Assembly: GCF_003589595.1 (NCBI RefSeq) | Contig: NW_020653854.1 | Location: 23,309,884 to 23,373,883 of the forward strand | Reading direction: 5' to 3' | Origin: Hyposmocoma kahamanoa | Lineage: Eukaryota; Arthropoda; Insecta; Lepidoptera; Cosmopterigidae | Length of the DNA: 64,000 nucleotides | Part shown: positions 53,260 to 63,710 of the stretch, piece by piece | How positions within the stretch are numbered: the first letter of the stretch is position 1 | How the letters are laid out: every line of letters begins with the position of its first letter | The notes under the pieces: model-generated | What the model saw: only the letters and a program-made list of their open reading frames with translations | The model's database searches: none | What the model was told of the DNA's origin: nothing | Translations under genes and position numbers: made by a program

Positions 53260-53869
53260 TTCTTTTTTTTTATTCAAATGCACATTTACATTTGAACAAA
53301 AAAAAAGAAGTTTTACTCCAAAACTAAGCTCACATTTTGTATGTCGTTGAAGTAAACAGGCAAAAGAAAAAATTCATACAGCCAATTGCCAAGTGTTCGC
53401 GAAAAAAAGCGGTAAAATAAACTCAATGATTTGGTATCCATTTGTTACTTTTTCGTCTTTTTTGCATTTGCGTCGCGAAAAGGAGTTTTAGTGAGAAGAG
53501 TGATAATGAAAATACAGTGCTTGGAAAAACATAAACATTTTCTTTTATCAATGGTCCTAAAATTTTAATTCATATTTCTTCTTTACTCATTCTGTTATAC
53601 ATCTTCTTCTCTTTAGTATTTTATTATTTCCTCACATTGTTTGAGAAAAGCACTACATAAGCCTCGGCGGGAACGGAGATTGCTTGACTTGTATTAATAC
53701 AAGAAACTCTTACTCGTCCAGCAATCCCTTACTTCCCGGCCTCTGCAATAATGTACTATTAGATACTTTAATGTATATTCTTCACTTTCCCCTTATTTTG
53801 TACTTTGCTGGGTCTTAGGAGATTAAGCATAAAAAAGTAAAGCACTAATTAAGTCACTGAAACATTTTC
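53260..53869. other. No supported feature
   Basis: AT-rich unassigned sequence. Confidence 0.5.
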
Positions 53870-53883
53870 ACTGAACCCTTATT

Positions 53884-54189
53884 TTTTTAAATTAATATTT
53901 TGGCTTGGACATAAGTCCTTTGAGCCATGTCTTCGTTTAATTATGTTTCTGTAAATATGGCCGCCACAAAGAGGGTAGGCAATTTGAAGTGGCGTGCTTG
54001 GATTGACTCGGGATTCCTTAGAACGGGCCGATACGGGTATTTTAGTCCGAGATTCGTATAATTTCGCGTTTTAATCTTCGATTAAGTCACAATAGCACTA
54101 TCCTATTCCACTTTAAGCTAGATTTCACAAAGTAATTGAAAGTCAAAATAAAAACGACACTTTTCCCTCCAAAAGGCCCAGAGCGAATC
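53884..54189 (-). mobile_element. Retroposon B copy 3 (14-bp imperfect TSD)
   Basis: Same body as 52268-52610, starting gattcgctctgggcc on the minus strand and ending in an A-run. TSD actgaacccttatt / actaaaccgttatt (53870-53883 and 54190-54203), two mismatches. The 3' tail is gacatggctcaaaggactta, unlike the others. Confidence 0.8.
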
Positions 54190-54289
54190 ACTAAACCGTT
54201 ATTACACCAAACGAAACGTAGATTTTCCCCGTTCACGCCTATGGAACTAAATATAGAAACTTTATTGTAATATTAATTACGCACATACT

Positions 54290-54700
54290 CATTGCCCCGC
54301 ACTAGGAAAACCCTGTGTCCTTGAGTTTCTTGCACGTTCATCTCAGCGAGGTCATAGTGAACGAGCAGTAACTTAAAAATAACGCTTAAACATTTTACCT
54401 GTGGAATATATTATTATTTGACGTTGACTTTGATTTTACTTTATGCGAGTTTATTCTGAGTACGACGTCGTTAAATGGTGTTGTATTTTTTATTCTTTTT
54501 TATAATAATAATAACTCACACACTGAACATAGCCCCGCACCAGGGAAAACCCTTTGTCGCGGGTGCCATGAACACACACATGGAACACCACAAATGACAC
54601 CCAAACTCTCGCGAGAAATAAGATAAGCCATACAAATATCCCTCCTGGCTCAGGCATTGAACCCTCAGTCCCAGTTATCCGTATTAATCCGTACTCGTGG
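54290..54700 (-). mobile_element. SINE-1 pieces, one fragment and one longer copy
   Basis: Fragment 54290-54345 and copy 54525-54700 both show the inverted SINE-1 tail (ccccgcac.agg.aaaaccct). The second extends toward a degraded head. Confidence 0.65.
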
Positions 54701-54825
54701 CCACTTTGCAGGAACGAGCAATAACAATATCGGTCATGTTATCAGGCTCCAGAATCATTGCCGGTGAATACGGGACCAAAATATCTTAATAACGCAATCG
54801 AATAATGCGAATATTTACAATTTAG

Positions 54826-54870
54826 TAGCAGTAGAGCTTCTTATGAAAGCGTCCATCCAGGGAAGTCTGT
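54826..54870 (+). repeat. Repeat A, 5' fragment
   Basis: agcagtagagcttcttatga and ccatccagggaagtct only. Confidence 0.5.
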
Positions 54871-54979
54871 TGTACAACAGGTACTAAATACCCCACTACG
54901 CTGTTTTGTATCGATATTAGCAGTTCTCTTGATTTATTGGTCCACGGTCCATTAATGCGTAACAGCATACAAGCCTGGT

Positions 54980-55195
54980 TTTAACCGACTTCAAAAACGG
55001 AAGAGGTTCTCATTTCGACAGTATTTTTTGTGTTACGCGACTCTGTGATGATTTGTGAACCGATTTTGTTGATTCTCTTTTTTTTGTTGAAAAGAAAGTA
55101 AATGTTCCACCTCTAAGGGTGCAAACCAGGAGAATAGAGGTGATTCCAATAAAAAAGTCGATAAGCAAACTTATGAGGTCGGTTTCTTTAAATAA
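54980..55195 (+). repeat. Repeat C fragment
   Basis: accgacttcaaaaacggaag, tcatttcgacagtatttttt, tgtgaaccgatttt and a closing aggtcggtttcttt; the end-to-end compact form of the family. Confidence 0.6.
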
Positions 55196-55290
55196 AAAAG
55201 TTGTAAGTATGATAAAGCTTTAGACACATGTCTGAGTGTCTTTGTACGTCTTCAGAAATTGATCGATTTAGATTTTTTTTTTCAAATATT

Positions 55291-55338
55291 TACTAACACC
55301 GTGGTGAAAACATAAAAGTTTTCACCGCGGTGTTAGTA
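55291..55338. repeat. 21-bp inverted repeat with a 6-nt loop
   Basis: tactaacaccgtggtgaaaa... and its inverse ...ttttcaccgcggtgttagta pair with a single mismatch around ataaaa. Confidence 0.85.
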
Positions 55339-55519
55339 CTTTTAAAACTCAAATCTTTATTTCGTAGTTCAAATTACACTTAAAATCATTGCATCGGTTA
55401 CTATTTTTCGTAGGTCAAATTCATCTGAAATTTTTTTTCTATATCATAACAAACATTTAAGACTTGAAAGTGTACCATGCGTTTGTATCATCCTATACAT
55501 AGATATATCATTGATTTTA

Positions 55520-55710
55520 GCCGACTTCAAAGAAAATGAGAATGTTATCAATTCGACTGTATTTTTTTTATGAATTTAAGAATGGAATGGAATAATTCAA
55601 ACTTTAACTTTAAATACGAGTGGCCAGAAACCGGAGAAAGGCGATAAAAAGGTGGGATGGCGATGTAAGGAGGTCACACCGTCACAAGCGTAACCAACAT
55701 TTAGTCAATA
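55520..55710 (+). repeat. Repeat C piece followed by a LINE 3' scrap
   Basis: gccgacttcaaagaaaatga at 55520 is Repeat C. 55630-55710 (ggtgggatggcgatgtaagg, aggtcacaccgtcacaag) matches the LINE tail at 15125-15300. Confidence 0.5.
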
Positions 55711-56084
55711 GTCGATAGAATATTTATCGACTCCAATTACTAACTGCTTGCAAGCGGGGAACACTTTTACGCAAAGAACTGTTATTTTACTCCATCTATA
55801 AAACAGGCAGACTATATGCTTGTATTTGAGATGTAGTAGCGTTTAGAACGTACATTTAACTGTCATGTTCAGTGAACAATGAGGAGTTGTAGTAAGCGTA
55901 CAGGCGTACACTGTTTCACTTATCGTATTTAAATGCGTGAAAGCGTTTTTGAGAAGGCGTTTGAGCGTTGAGGAGTTTTCGCGTTTCGACGAGCATATAC
56001 AAGTGGTGTTTTATTTAATATTATATCTATATATATTATTGTAAATCAAAATAAAACAATAAATTTAGATGACAACGTTTAAAA
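55711..56084. other. No supported feature
   Basis: AT-rich spacer. Confidence 0.5.
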
Positions 56085-56625
56085 TTTTTATTGTATTAAA
56101 AAAAGTAAAGTTTGGGAATTATGAATGGAAAATGATATCTGATAAATGTCCACCACGACCACAGTTACAGATGTCGATTCTTTCATCAAAGTTTTTAATC
56201 ACTTTTTGACAAAATGGTGGGTCTATTTCGTTAATCACTTCTCAAATTTTGAGTTTTAAGTCTGCAATCGATTTGATTGGCCCCACTTAGACTCTGTCTT
56301 TAACATAACCCCATAAAACATAATCCAGCGGTGTTGAATCACATGATCGAGCTGGTCACTTAACGGCTGAATTTCGTAAAATTATGCGGTAGGGTAATTT
56401 GGTTTGCAACAAATTAATTGTTTCGGTGGCTGTGTGACTTGTACCGCCGTCTTGTTGAAACCACATGTTTGTCATATCCATATCATTAATAATAGGCCAA
56501 AGTTGAGTTATTAACATCTCTCGATAGCGTAATCCATTGACCGTAACCGCAATTCCAGCAATTCCATCTTATTGAAAAGCCCTTCATTTGCCAATGAAAA
56601 ACGTTGCGTGTGGTTATAAATATGA
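56085..56625 (-). pseudogene. Tc1/mariner-superfamily transposase, C-terminal half
   Basis: Minus-strand translation shows WFQQDGGTSHTATETINLL, then RRNSAVKWPARSCDSTPLDY, VLWGYVKDRV, a stop, and EVINEIDPPFCQKVIKNFDE followed by CNCGRGGHLSDIIF. This is the catalytic half (second Asp in FQQDG, third acidic residue near CDSTPLDY) of the DUF4817-linked transposase family whose N-terminal half appears at 47860-48345. Stops and short deletions mark it as dead. Confidence 0.75.
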
Positions 56626-56670
56626 AATGGAAAGATACTGACAAATATTTAGAGGAAAATGCTTTTTTAA

Positions 56671-57275
56671 CCGCTCACGCGATACATGCAGCCGTAGATG
56701 CATACCACACCTAGAGGTGCCGGTGATGATTTTATACCGATTTATCGGATATCGAAGTTATAACAGGTAAAAGAACTAATATTAATTGCTATTACTGTAA
56801 CTACTCTAGCAAACCATAAAGTTTTTAATGCCTTGGTTTGTCATTTAAAAAAAAATAACTTCAAAAATACGTCACGACGATCGTGTGTGTTATTGTTTGG
56901 GCTGGTGATTTCGGTGTTTATTTATTGTAAACATACCGTAAGTAGCGTTCTTTAAGTTTACCCTGAATATAAATGTTTATAAACTATACTTTACGGAGTA
57001 ATTTCTTGGTAAACGTTAGAACCACTCAAACGGAATATTATCATATTTATCCAAGTACACCAAAAATTTCACTAGTGTTTTTTAAGTGCAGGATTTGCGG
57101 TGTATTACTGCATTTTACTTGAGATGTTTTTGTTGGTAGTACGGAGGGTATTTATTTAGCAATGCAGAATAATAATTTTTATTTATAAAAACTTGTATTT
57201 AAACTGAATGTTTTTCTAATTTGCGAAACCAAATAGCCGCCATTTTGCGATAGGAGTAGCCCATCGCGTGAGCGG
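56671..57275. mobile_element. 605-bp piggyBac-type MITE copy 1 (TTAA TSD)
   Basis: TIR CCGCTCACGCGAT / ATCGCGTGAGCGG, flanked by TTAA on both sides (56667-56670 and 57276-57279). The TTAA target is diagnostic of piggyBac-type transposition. Same length as 60047-60651, and highly similar throughout. Confidence 0.88.
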
Positions 57276-57279
57276 TTAA

Positions 57280-57700
57280 GATATGCCATTTTTAACGAAT
57301 GATGGATCTTGAAAGCCATAACTCCAGGCGTAAATACGCACTTCACTTATTATCATTTTGAATGTCATTACGACACGACATTATCCCGAAGGGATCAAAT
57401 TCACATATAAAATAAAATAACACAATCTGCGCATATCGTTCCTGTGAAGGCGCTAGCCCGTTGAGCGGCAGATTGTGACTGGTCCAATACATTAAACTGG
57501 CCGCGACAATGCACGTTTTTTTAATACATGTAAGTATACATATAATTCAAATGTGACTGTATGGGCCACCTTACTCCATACATGGATTGTAGTGGTAGTA
57601 CGCAGAGAAAGACTTGCAAAGACAATGGCAAAAGTATATTGTAGGTAGACAGTTGTAATAGCGGTTTTCCAAGTAGACATAGAAATGAGACTCAAATAAC
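57280..57700. other. No supported feature
   Basis: AT-rich unassigned sequence. Confidence 0.5.
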
Positions 57701-57704
57701 CACC

Positions 57705-57778
57705 ACCTTCCTTTACAAACACCGGGTGTCTATAAAGTGAACTGCAGTTGTGGGAGCTCGTATATCGGTCAGACTAAA
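57705..57778 (+). pseudogene. Penelope-like GIY-YIG scrap
   Basis: Near-identical to 43728-43802 (ccttcctttacaaacaccgg, gtgaactgcagttgtgggag, atcggtcagactaaa), encoding GVYKVNCSCGSSYIGQTK; here the Y-I-G form is retained where the longer copy has Y-T-G. Confidence 0.8.
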
Positions 57779-57779
57779 G

Positions 57780-58477
57780 GAATAAAACGATAAATACAAT
57801 GTATTTTTTATTTTATCATCAATTTTTGTTGATTAACATAAACACTGCCTTGGAATGTCAAGTAATGTAATTGATGCAATGTTCGTTTTGTAAATGTTGA
57901 ATGGTAAAAAACACTTGTAACGAATAACATTGTTACTAATAAATAATTTCATTATAATAAAACGCTGAACACTCCGCTTCACGCTCCGCCGTTCTGAATA
58001 TGCGGCCTTAGCCTTAGAACGCACAAAATATGGGATTAATGCCTGTGAAGGACGAGAAACAGGGCGATAATTTTGTTTTACAATATTTTGCATGTTGATT
58101 CTACCAACCACGAACACGTAAGAGTATTTATTACCTTGGGACACATTTTAAATGCAAATTTTAGTCCAGTAAGTATGAATATTTAGTATGGAAGAATTAA
58201 GTCGCTAAAAGAAGGATGAATGACACCACACCTGTCCTTAACAGTTCTGCCCCTTTATCACAACTAATGTAATCTATTTTTTAGCAAAACTAAGTTATTG
58301 ACATATCTGGGATCTGCGAGACGAGTCTACAACCCCTCATATCTGTTTTTTAATACATTATTAAGTTTCAGTTCCATTGTCAAGCAAAATCATCAGAGTT
58401 TTGTTCATACAAATATAAATGCGCATTTGGCCTTCATCTCATCTGATGGATAGTGACGATGAGGTCGACTATTCACT
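57780..58477. other. No recognised feature
   Basis: A 103-codon minus frame (58144-57833) is basic (SERRSVKRSVQRF) but matches nothing I recognise; probably chance. Confidence 0.4.
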
Positions 58478-58760
58478 TCGCTATTCACTCTGTCACCCTA
58501 AGCGCCCAGTTACACGACGCGAAAGTTGTACGACCACCCAGTTACCGCGCTTTCACGTACATTAATGACGAATCTGAATTCTATTTACTAGGCAACAATA
58601 TTTAAATTCCTCGGAACAATACAACGCGTCGGAACGCTCATTTAAGACAAAACGTAAATGCTAAACAAATAGAGCGTATTTTGCCATGACAGTTAGATGC
58701 ACGCGGACACTGCGTGACAGCCGCGCGGCGAGAGCACGACGAAATTCGTGTCGAATAAAC
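58478..58760. mobile_element. Element E copy 2
   Basis: Shares with 2839-3018: agcgcccagttaca, acgtacattaatga, gcgaatctgaattctatt-type block, actaggcaacaa and atttaaattcctc. The ends taagcgcccagtta and aacgcgccctta form an imperfect inverted pair. Confidence 0.55.
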
Positions 58761-59130
58761 GCGCCCTTACACTTCAAAACACATTACTCACATTACTGCT
58801 TGGCGACAGAAATAGGCAGGTAAAATAGGTAGTTTTAAGCAGGAGTAGCCTTACCTATTTCTGCCACCAAGCAGTAATGTCAGCATTACTGCATTCCGGT
58901 TTTGAGAGTTAAGGATGCTGATGAAATTACAGGCACTTGGGACTAGTCAACTTATGTCTCAGGGTGACGGGCGCAGTGGCTGTGCCCCTAAGATCTTAAG
59001 AAAGCCCTGAGTGACACTGCAACTGTTATGGACAGGCGTAAAGCTTACCATGAGGCACACGACTCGTTCGTCCCGTCACTAAAAAGGTAAGGTGGCGGTA
59101 TCCCTTGACGAACTCATTCACAATTCAACA
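58761..59130. repeat. Repeat A cluster, head-to-head pieces
   Basis: An inverted piece (58761-58825) is followed by a direct near-complete copy (58850-59080) and another inverted start (aaggtaaggtggcggtatcc, 59088-59130). Confidence 0.65.
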
Positions 59131-59272
59131 ACAGAAAGTTATTAATATTATATAGCTAATAATAAGCTAATATTTTATGCAAAATTTTTATTTTCAAAGG
59201 TTTCAGTAATTAATGCATTCAGGCGTTACTTTGCGGAAGTCCATGTTAATAAAAATGTAATAAATGGGGCTG

Positions 59273-59500
59273 TTGACTGAGGATGCTTCGTGGAGAGGCG
59301 AAACACGTGTCGGGTATATTTTTGGTGATGGTTTGTGACTATAGTCGCGCTTGTGTTATTTGTTTTATTAATTTTATTTATAATTGACTGCATGGAAAAA
59401 TATTCAACTCAAACGCAGCTATTTTGCACGATTTAACCTCCACTGGGTTCGCGGAGTAGCAAATTAATTTTAATTTACTTCCATTTTTATTCAAAGATTT
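59273..59500 (+). repeat. Penelope-like 3'-end segment with hammerhead-like core
   Basis: 59390-59500 matches 51078-51180. Upstream, 59276-59313 contains ctgagga, a gcttc/gaggc hairpin, gaaac and a gtc, the order of a hammerhead ribozyme core. Confidence 0.6.
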
Positions 59501-60042
59501 CGCAAGAATTTCTTTCACTGGATTCGCCAAGTACTAAGTTAACACTTCTATTTATATTAACATGGATTTCCGCTAAACTACATGTGAATCTATAAATTAG
59601 ATAGATATATAGACGAATACTCTAGCGTTAGTGTGAAAATACGTATCACGCGATACTGTAATAACATATCTTGTGTAATATTAGCCAAACCGCCCTTGAG
59701 CGCGATCCTGATCCCAATATATTTTTTCCGAAAATAGGCACCTACAACATGTTATTTACAATATCGGTAAAAATGTTCCTATTATAATGAACTTGTCGTT
59801 CTTTTTTACTTTCATACTTGCTTCGCCAACTGGCCGTCCCTGTTTGTTATTACTTACGTTTATTCCGCCATAACGCTTCCATGAGTCGTAAAAGTGTACT
59901 ACTTACTATTGTTGACCTTTTTGTCAACAACTATGCAAAGGGAAGTGTGCAAAAAATATTTGCTGAATTATTTTCAACAATACTGAACTTCTCGAAGTAC
60001 GTCAAACGTGCGGTGGTCAGATTTTTTTTTTCGAACAGTTAC
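59501..60042. other. No supported feature
   Basis: AT-rich; the 90-codon frame at 59818-60090 runs into the MITE and is chance. Confidence 0.5.
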
Positions 60043-60046
60043 TTAT

Positions 60047-60651
60047 CCGCTCACGCGATACATGCAGCCGTAGATGCATACCACACCTAGAGGTGCCGGT
60101 GATGATTTTATACCGATTTATCGGATATCGAAGTTATAACAGGTAAAAGAACTAATACTAGTTGCTATTTCGGTAACTACTCTAGCAAACCATAAAGTTT
60201 TTAATGCCTGGGTCTGTCATTGAAAAAAATAAACAACTTCAAAAATACGTCATGACAATCGTGTCTGTTATTGTTTGGGCTGGTGATTTCGGTGTTTATT
60301 TATTGTAAACATACCGTAAGTAGCGTTTTTAAGTTTACTCTGAATATAAATGTTTATAAACTACACTTTAAGGAGTAATTTCATGGTAAACATTAGAACC
60401 ACTCAAACGGAATATTATCATATTTACCCAAGTACACCAAAAATTTCATTAGTGCTTTTTAAGTGCAGGATTTGCTGTGTATTACTGCATATTATTTGAG
60501 ATGTTTTTGTTGTAGTACGGAGGGTATTTATTTAGCAATGCAGAATAATAATTTTTATTTATTAAAACTTGTATTTAAACTGAATCCTTTTCTAATTTGC
60601 GAAACCAAATAGCCGCCATTTTGCGGTAGGATGAGCGCATCGCGTGAGCGG
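60047..60651. mobile_element. 605-bp piggyBac-type MITE copy 2 (TTAT TSD)
   Basis: Same TIR and length as 56671-57275. Flanked by ttat on both sides (60043-60046 and 60652-60655), a one-base departure from TTAA. Confidence 0.88.
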
Positions 60652-60664
60652 TTATGTTAGTTAG

Positions 60665-60890
60665 TCATGTATCCACCATCGCACGACCCGCCAAGTATCA
60701 CATCCTTAATACCTAGCACACTAAGACCACGAAGGCATCATTCGTTCCTTCCTCGAATCTGCAAGATGTGGAATGATCTTCCCCCTGAACTAATTTATTT
60801 ATGTTATGATAATGGGGTTCTTCAAAAAACGAGTGAACAGTAAATGTTGATGGCCGACGATGACCACCTCACGTCAAATGACCCATCCCC
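60665..60890 (+). pseudogene. LINE RT C-terminal scrap
   Basis: cgttccttcctcgaatctgc, aagatgtggaatgatcttcc and ttcttcaaaaaacgagtgaa correspond to R.FLPRICKMWNDLP...FFKKRVN of the 7980-8480 family, with frame breaks. Confidence 0.65.
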
Positions 60891-61697
60891 TCGTTTGTCT
60901 CCAACACGGAACAATAAATAAATATAGCAGAAGTGCTTAGAGCGCGTGATACGTGCGCCAACAGCACGCGGAGTTCCACATTCTTGAGCTCAACATGCAA
61001 TTTTCGCAATACCTCGAAAATCCTGGGAAAATATCTGATTTTCTTACTTTGTAGTGCAAAAATTATAGTCGCACCTGTAATATTATCCATGGTGGTACTT
61101 CATATCATCATCAATTCATATGTAATTTAATTTTGATAAATTTTCCATTTTCTGTTTATCATAATAGATTTTTATGTTGTAAGAAATGAAAGGAAACCTT
61201 ATACCGCTACAATATGGTCGGCTTTTTTCGAGAACGTAAACAGGCATAAATCGTTCGTCTTTTAGTATTGCCGTTAGATGGCAGCACATCAAAATGTTAC
61301 AACTTGCAATAATAGGTGTTGAACTTTCAACGATATGGCAACTGGGTAACGTTTAAATTATATTTATAGTAAAGAATTTGTTACACTTTTATAAATTAGA
61401 TACTACGACCATTCATAATTATAAATATTTCATGATGTTTACCATAGTAAGCATGACTTTTGGCAACAACGGTTCTGATGGTAATCGAGACTTAAGGCCC
61501 TTCCATTGTTAAAGAAGTACACGTCGTGCAATGTGTACTGGAATGGTATTCTCACTGCCGGTCAATCAGACTTACAAGACCGATCTACTGATGGCTAAAG
61601 GTGACTTGGCCACAGTGACAGGAGTAGCGAGTAGTACTAAGCAGGATGATGAGTTTGATGAGTTAAAATCAGATGGTAGTGGACAACTGTCATTCAA
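60891..61697. other. No supported feature
   Basis: AT-rich; small opposed frames at 60869-61130 mirror each other and have no domain. Confidence 0.5.
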
Positions 61698-61747
61698 TCA
61701 ATCATTATTATCATTATTATCATTATTATCATTATTATCATTATTAT
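61698..61747 (+). repeat. (TCATTATTA)n microsatellite ending at an assembly gap
   Basis: Five consecutive 9-bp units run into the N block. The 343-396-codon frames over this region are artefacts of the Ns. Confidence 0.9.
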
Positions 61748-62679
61748 NNNNNNNNNNNNNNNNNNNNNNNNNNNNNNNNNNNNNNNNNNNNNNNNNNNNN
61801 NNNNNNNNNNNNNNNNNNNNNNNNNNNNNNNNNNNNNNNNNNNNNNNNNNNNNNNNNNNNNNNNNNNNNNNNNNNNNNNNNNNNNNNNNNNNNNNNNNNN
61901 NNNNNNNNNNNNNNNNNNNNNNNNNNNNNNNNNNNNNNNNNNNNNNNNNNNNNNNNNNNNNNNNNNNNNNNNNNNNNNNNNNNNNNNNNNNNNNNNNNNN
62001 NNNNNNNNNNNNNNNNNNNNNNNNNNNNNNNNNNNNNNNNNNNNNNNNNNNNNNNNNNNNNNNNNNNNNNNNNNNNNNNNNNNNNNNNNNNNNNNNNNNN
62101 NNNNNNNNNNNNNNNNNNNNNNNNNNNNNNNNNNNNNNNNNNNNNNNNNNNNNNNNNNNNNNNNNNNNNNNNNNNNNNNNNNNNNNNNNNNNNNNNNNNN
62201 NNNNNNNNNNNNNNNNNNNNNNNNNNNNNNNNNNNNNNNNNNNNNNNNNNNNNNNNNNNNNNNNNNNNNNNNNNNNNNNNNNNNNNNNNNNNNNNNNNNN
62301 NNNNNNNNNNNNNNNNNNNNNNNNNNNNNNNNNNNNNNNNNNNNNNNNNNNNNNNNNNNNNNNNNNNNNNNNNNNNNNNNNNNNNNNNNNNNNNNNNNNN
62401 NNNNNNNNNNNNNNNNNNNNNNNNNNNNNNNNNNNNNNNNNNNNNNNNNNNNNNNNNNNNNNNNNNNNNNNNNNNNNNNNNNNNNNNNNNNNNNNNNNNN
62501 NNNNNNNNNNNNNNNNNNNNNNNNNNNNNNNNNNNNNNNNNNNNNNNNNNNNNNNNNNNNNNNNNNNNNNNNNNNNNNNNNNNNNNNNNNNNNNNNNNNN
62601 NNNNNNNNNNNNNNNNNNNNNNNNNNNNNNNNNNNNNNNNNNNNNNNNNNNNNNNNNNNNNNNNNNNNNNNNNNNNNNN
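61748..62679. other. Assembly gap (932 N)
   Basis: Unknown sequence, bordered by a microsatellite on the left and mid-Repeat A on the right. Confidence 1.
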
Positions 62680-62865
62680 GGTAAGGGTGTTAGTGAAATT
62701 ATAGCTCATGGAACTTGTTAAATTATGCCTCAGAGTGACGGTCGCAGTGGCCCGAAGATTTTTGCGATTTAAAACTCTGAGTCGCACTGCAACTGTTATG
62801 GATATACGTGTCGCTTACCACCAGGCGCACGATTTGTTCGTTCCGTCATTTGGTCCCAAAAAGAA
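62680..62865 (+). repeat. Repeat A, 3' two-thirds
   Basis: Starts at gtaagggtgttagtgaaatt and continues through actgcaactgttatggatat, cgcttaccaccaggcgcacg. The 5' third lies in the gap. Confidence 0.7.
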
Positions 62866-62973
62866 ATATTTAAGAGCTTTGGTCATTATTGAACATTTAT
62901 AAAATATGCCCCATTATAAAAACGATAATAGAAAAAACTTAATGAAATCCAGATAGGTAAATCAAAATATTAC

Positions 62974-63230
62974 CTAACCAAACATGTACAAAATCTTCGC
63001 GTCACTACAGGTTGGCTCCAACCGACAATAGATGCACGGAAACCAATCTGTGCAAATAACCTTACCCTGATAGGTTCTGTCCATAGCTTCTGTCCGAATG
63101 CACTCGATAAGCAAATGATGTGCACCCTTAGGAATTCCACATACTTCGCAATTCGGTGGATTCACACGTCGCATCAAATACAAAGTTCGATGCCGCCGAC
63201 GTAAAGAATCATAAACCCAAATTCACAACT
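62974..63230 (-). pseudogene. LINE C-terminal zinc-knuckle fragment
   Basis: The minus strand reads RRRHRTLYLMRRVNPPNCEV, CGIPKGAHHLLIECIRTEAM. The C-x2-C-x7-H-x4-C arrangement with HHLLIEC is the C-terminal zinc knuckle of I/Jockey/R1-type ORF2 proteins. The upstream RT is absent. Confidence 0.6.
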
Positions 63231-63364
63231 TAACAAAACGCTTAAAATGTGCATAACATAGTAAAATATGAGACAAATGATAACTCCGTTCAAAGCAACA
63301 ACGAGGTTTGTATGTGTGCGTGACCGTCGTGTGCCGGGTGTGGACGCACACATTCATATATAAA

Positions 63365-63560
63365 TAAATAAATATTAGACAACATCACAACATACGTTGC
63401 TCTGATCCCAAAGTAAGTAGCTAAGTAAGTGTTATAGAATCGGAAACAACGACAGTACCACAAACACCCAGACCCGAGACAATTAGAAAACCTGGGACCT
63501 CAGAGATGACGACACCATGAAACCGGTGTGCAAGCCACTCGACCACAGAGGCCGTATATG
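63365..63560 (-). mobile_element. SINE-3 copy
   Basis: The minus-strand head ggcctctgtggtcgagtggc (A-box) and ctgaggtcccaggtttt (B-box decayed) are followed by ccgattctataacact and an ata-rich tail (taaataaataaatattag on plus). Confidence 0.65.
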
Positions 63561-63574
63561 AAAGGCGCGTTGGG

Positions 63575-63710
63575 ACTAGGGTAGTTGCGAATATCAACGT
63601 CAGCATCCACATACGCGGATAATCTGCATCTACATTAATCGATGCTGATATTAATTGCGGATGTTCGAGTCGTGACACTACATAAAAGGCACGCTAGAAT
63701 ATTTTTTTTA
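63575..63710 (+). mobile_element. Terminal fragment related to the 957-bp hAT-type element
   Basis: agggtagttgcgaatatcaa, gatgctgatattaattgcgg and tgttcgagtcgtgaca match 52091-52190; the outer CAG is not preserved (actaggg) and no right end was found before the window closes. Confidence 0.6.

Noticed and set aside
57833..58144. 103-codon minus frame with a basic patch
   Set aside because: No recognisable domain, no splice or repeat context; an AT-rich region can open such a frame by chance.
59818..60090. 90-codon frame
   Set aside because: It crosses the left boundary of the piggyBac-type MITE, so it cannot be an old conserved gene.
61531..62787. Long open frames (343-396 codons) on both strands
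   Set aside because: They consist almost wholly of the 932-base N gap and a microsatellite; not coding.
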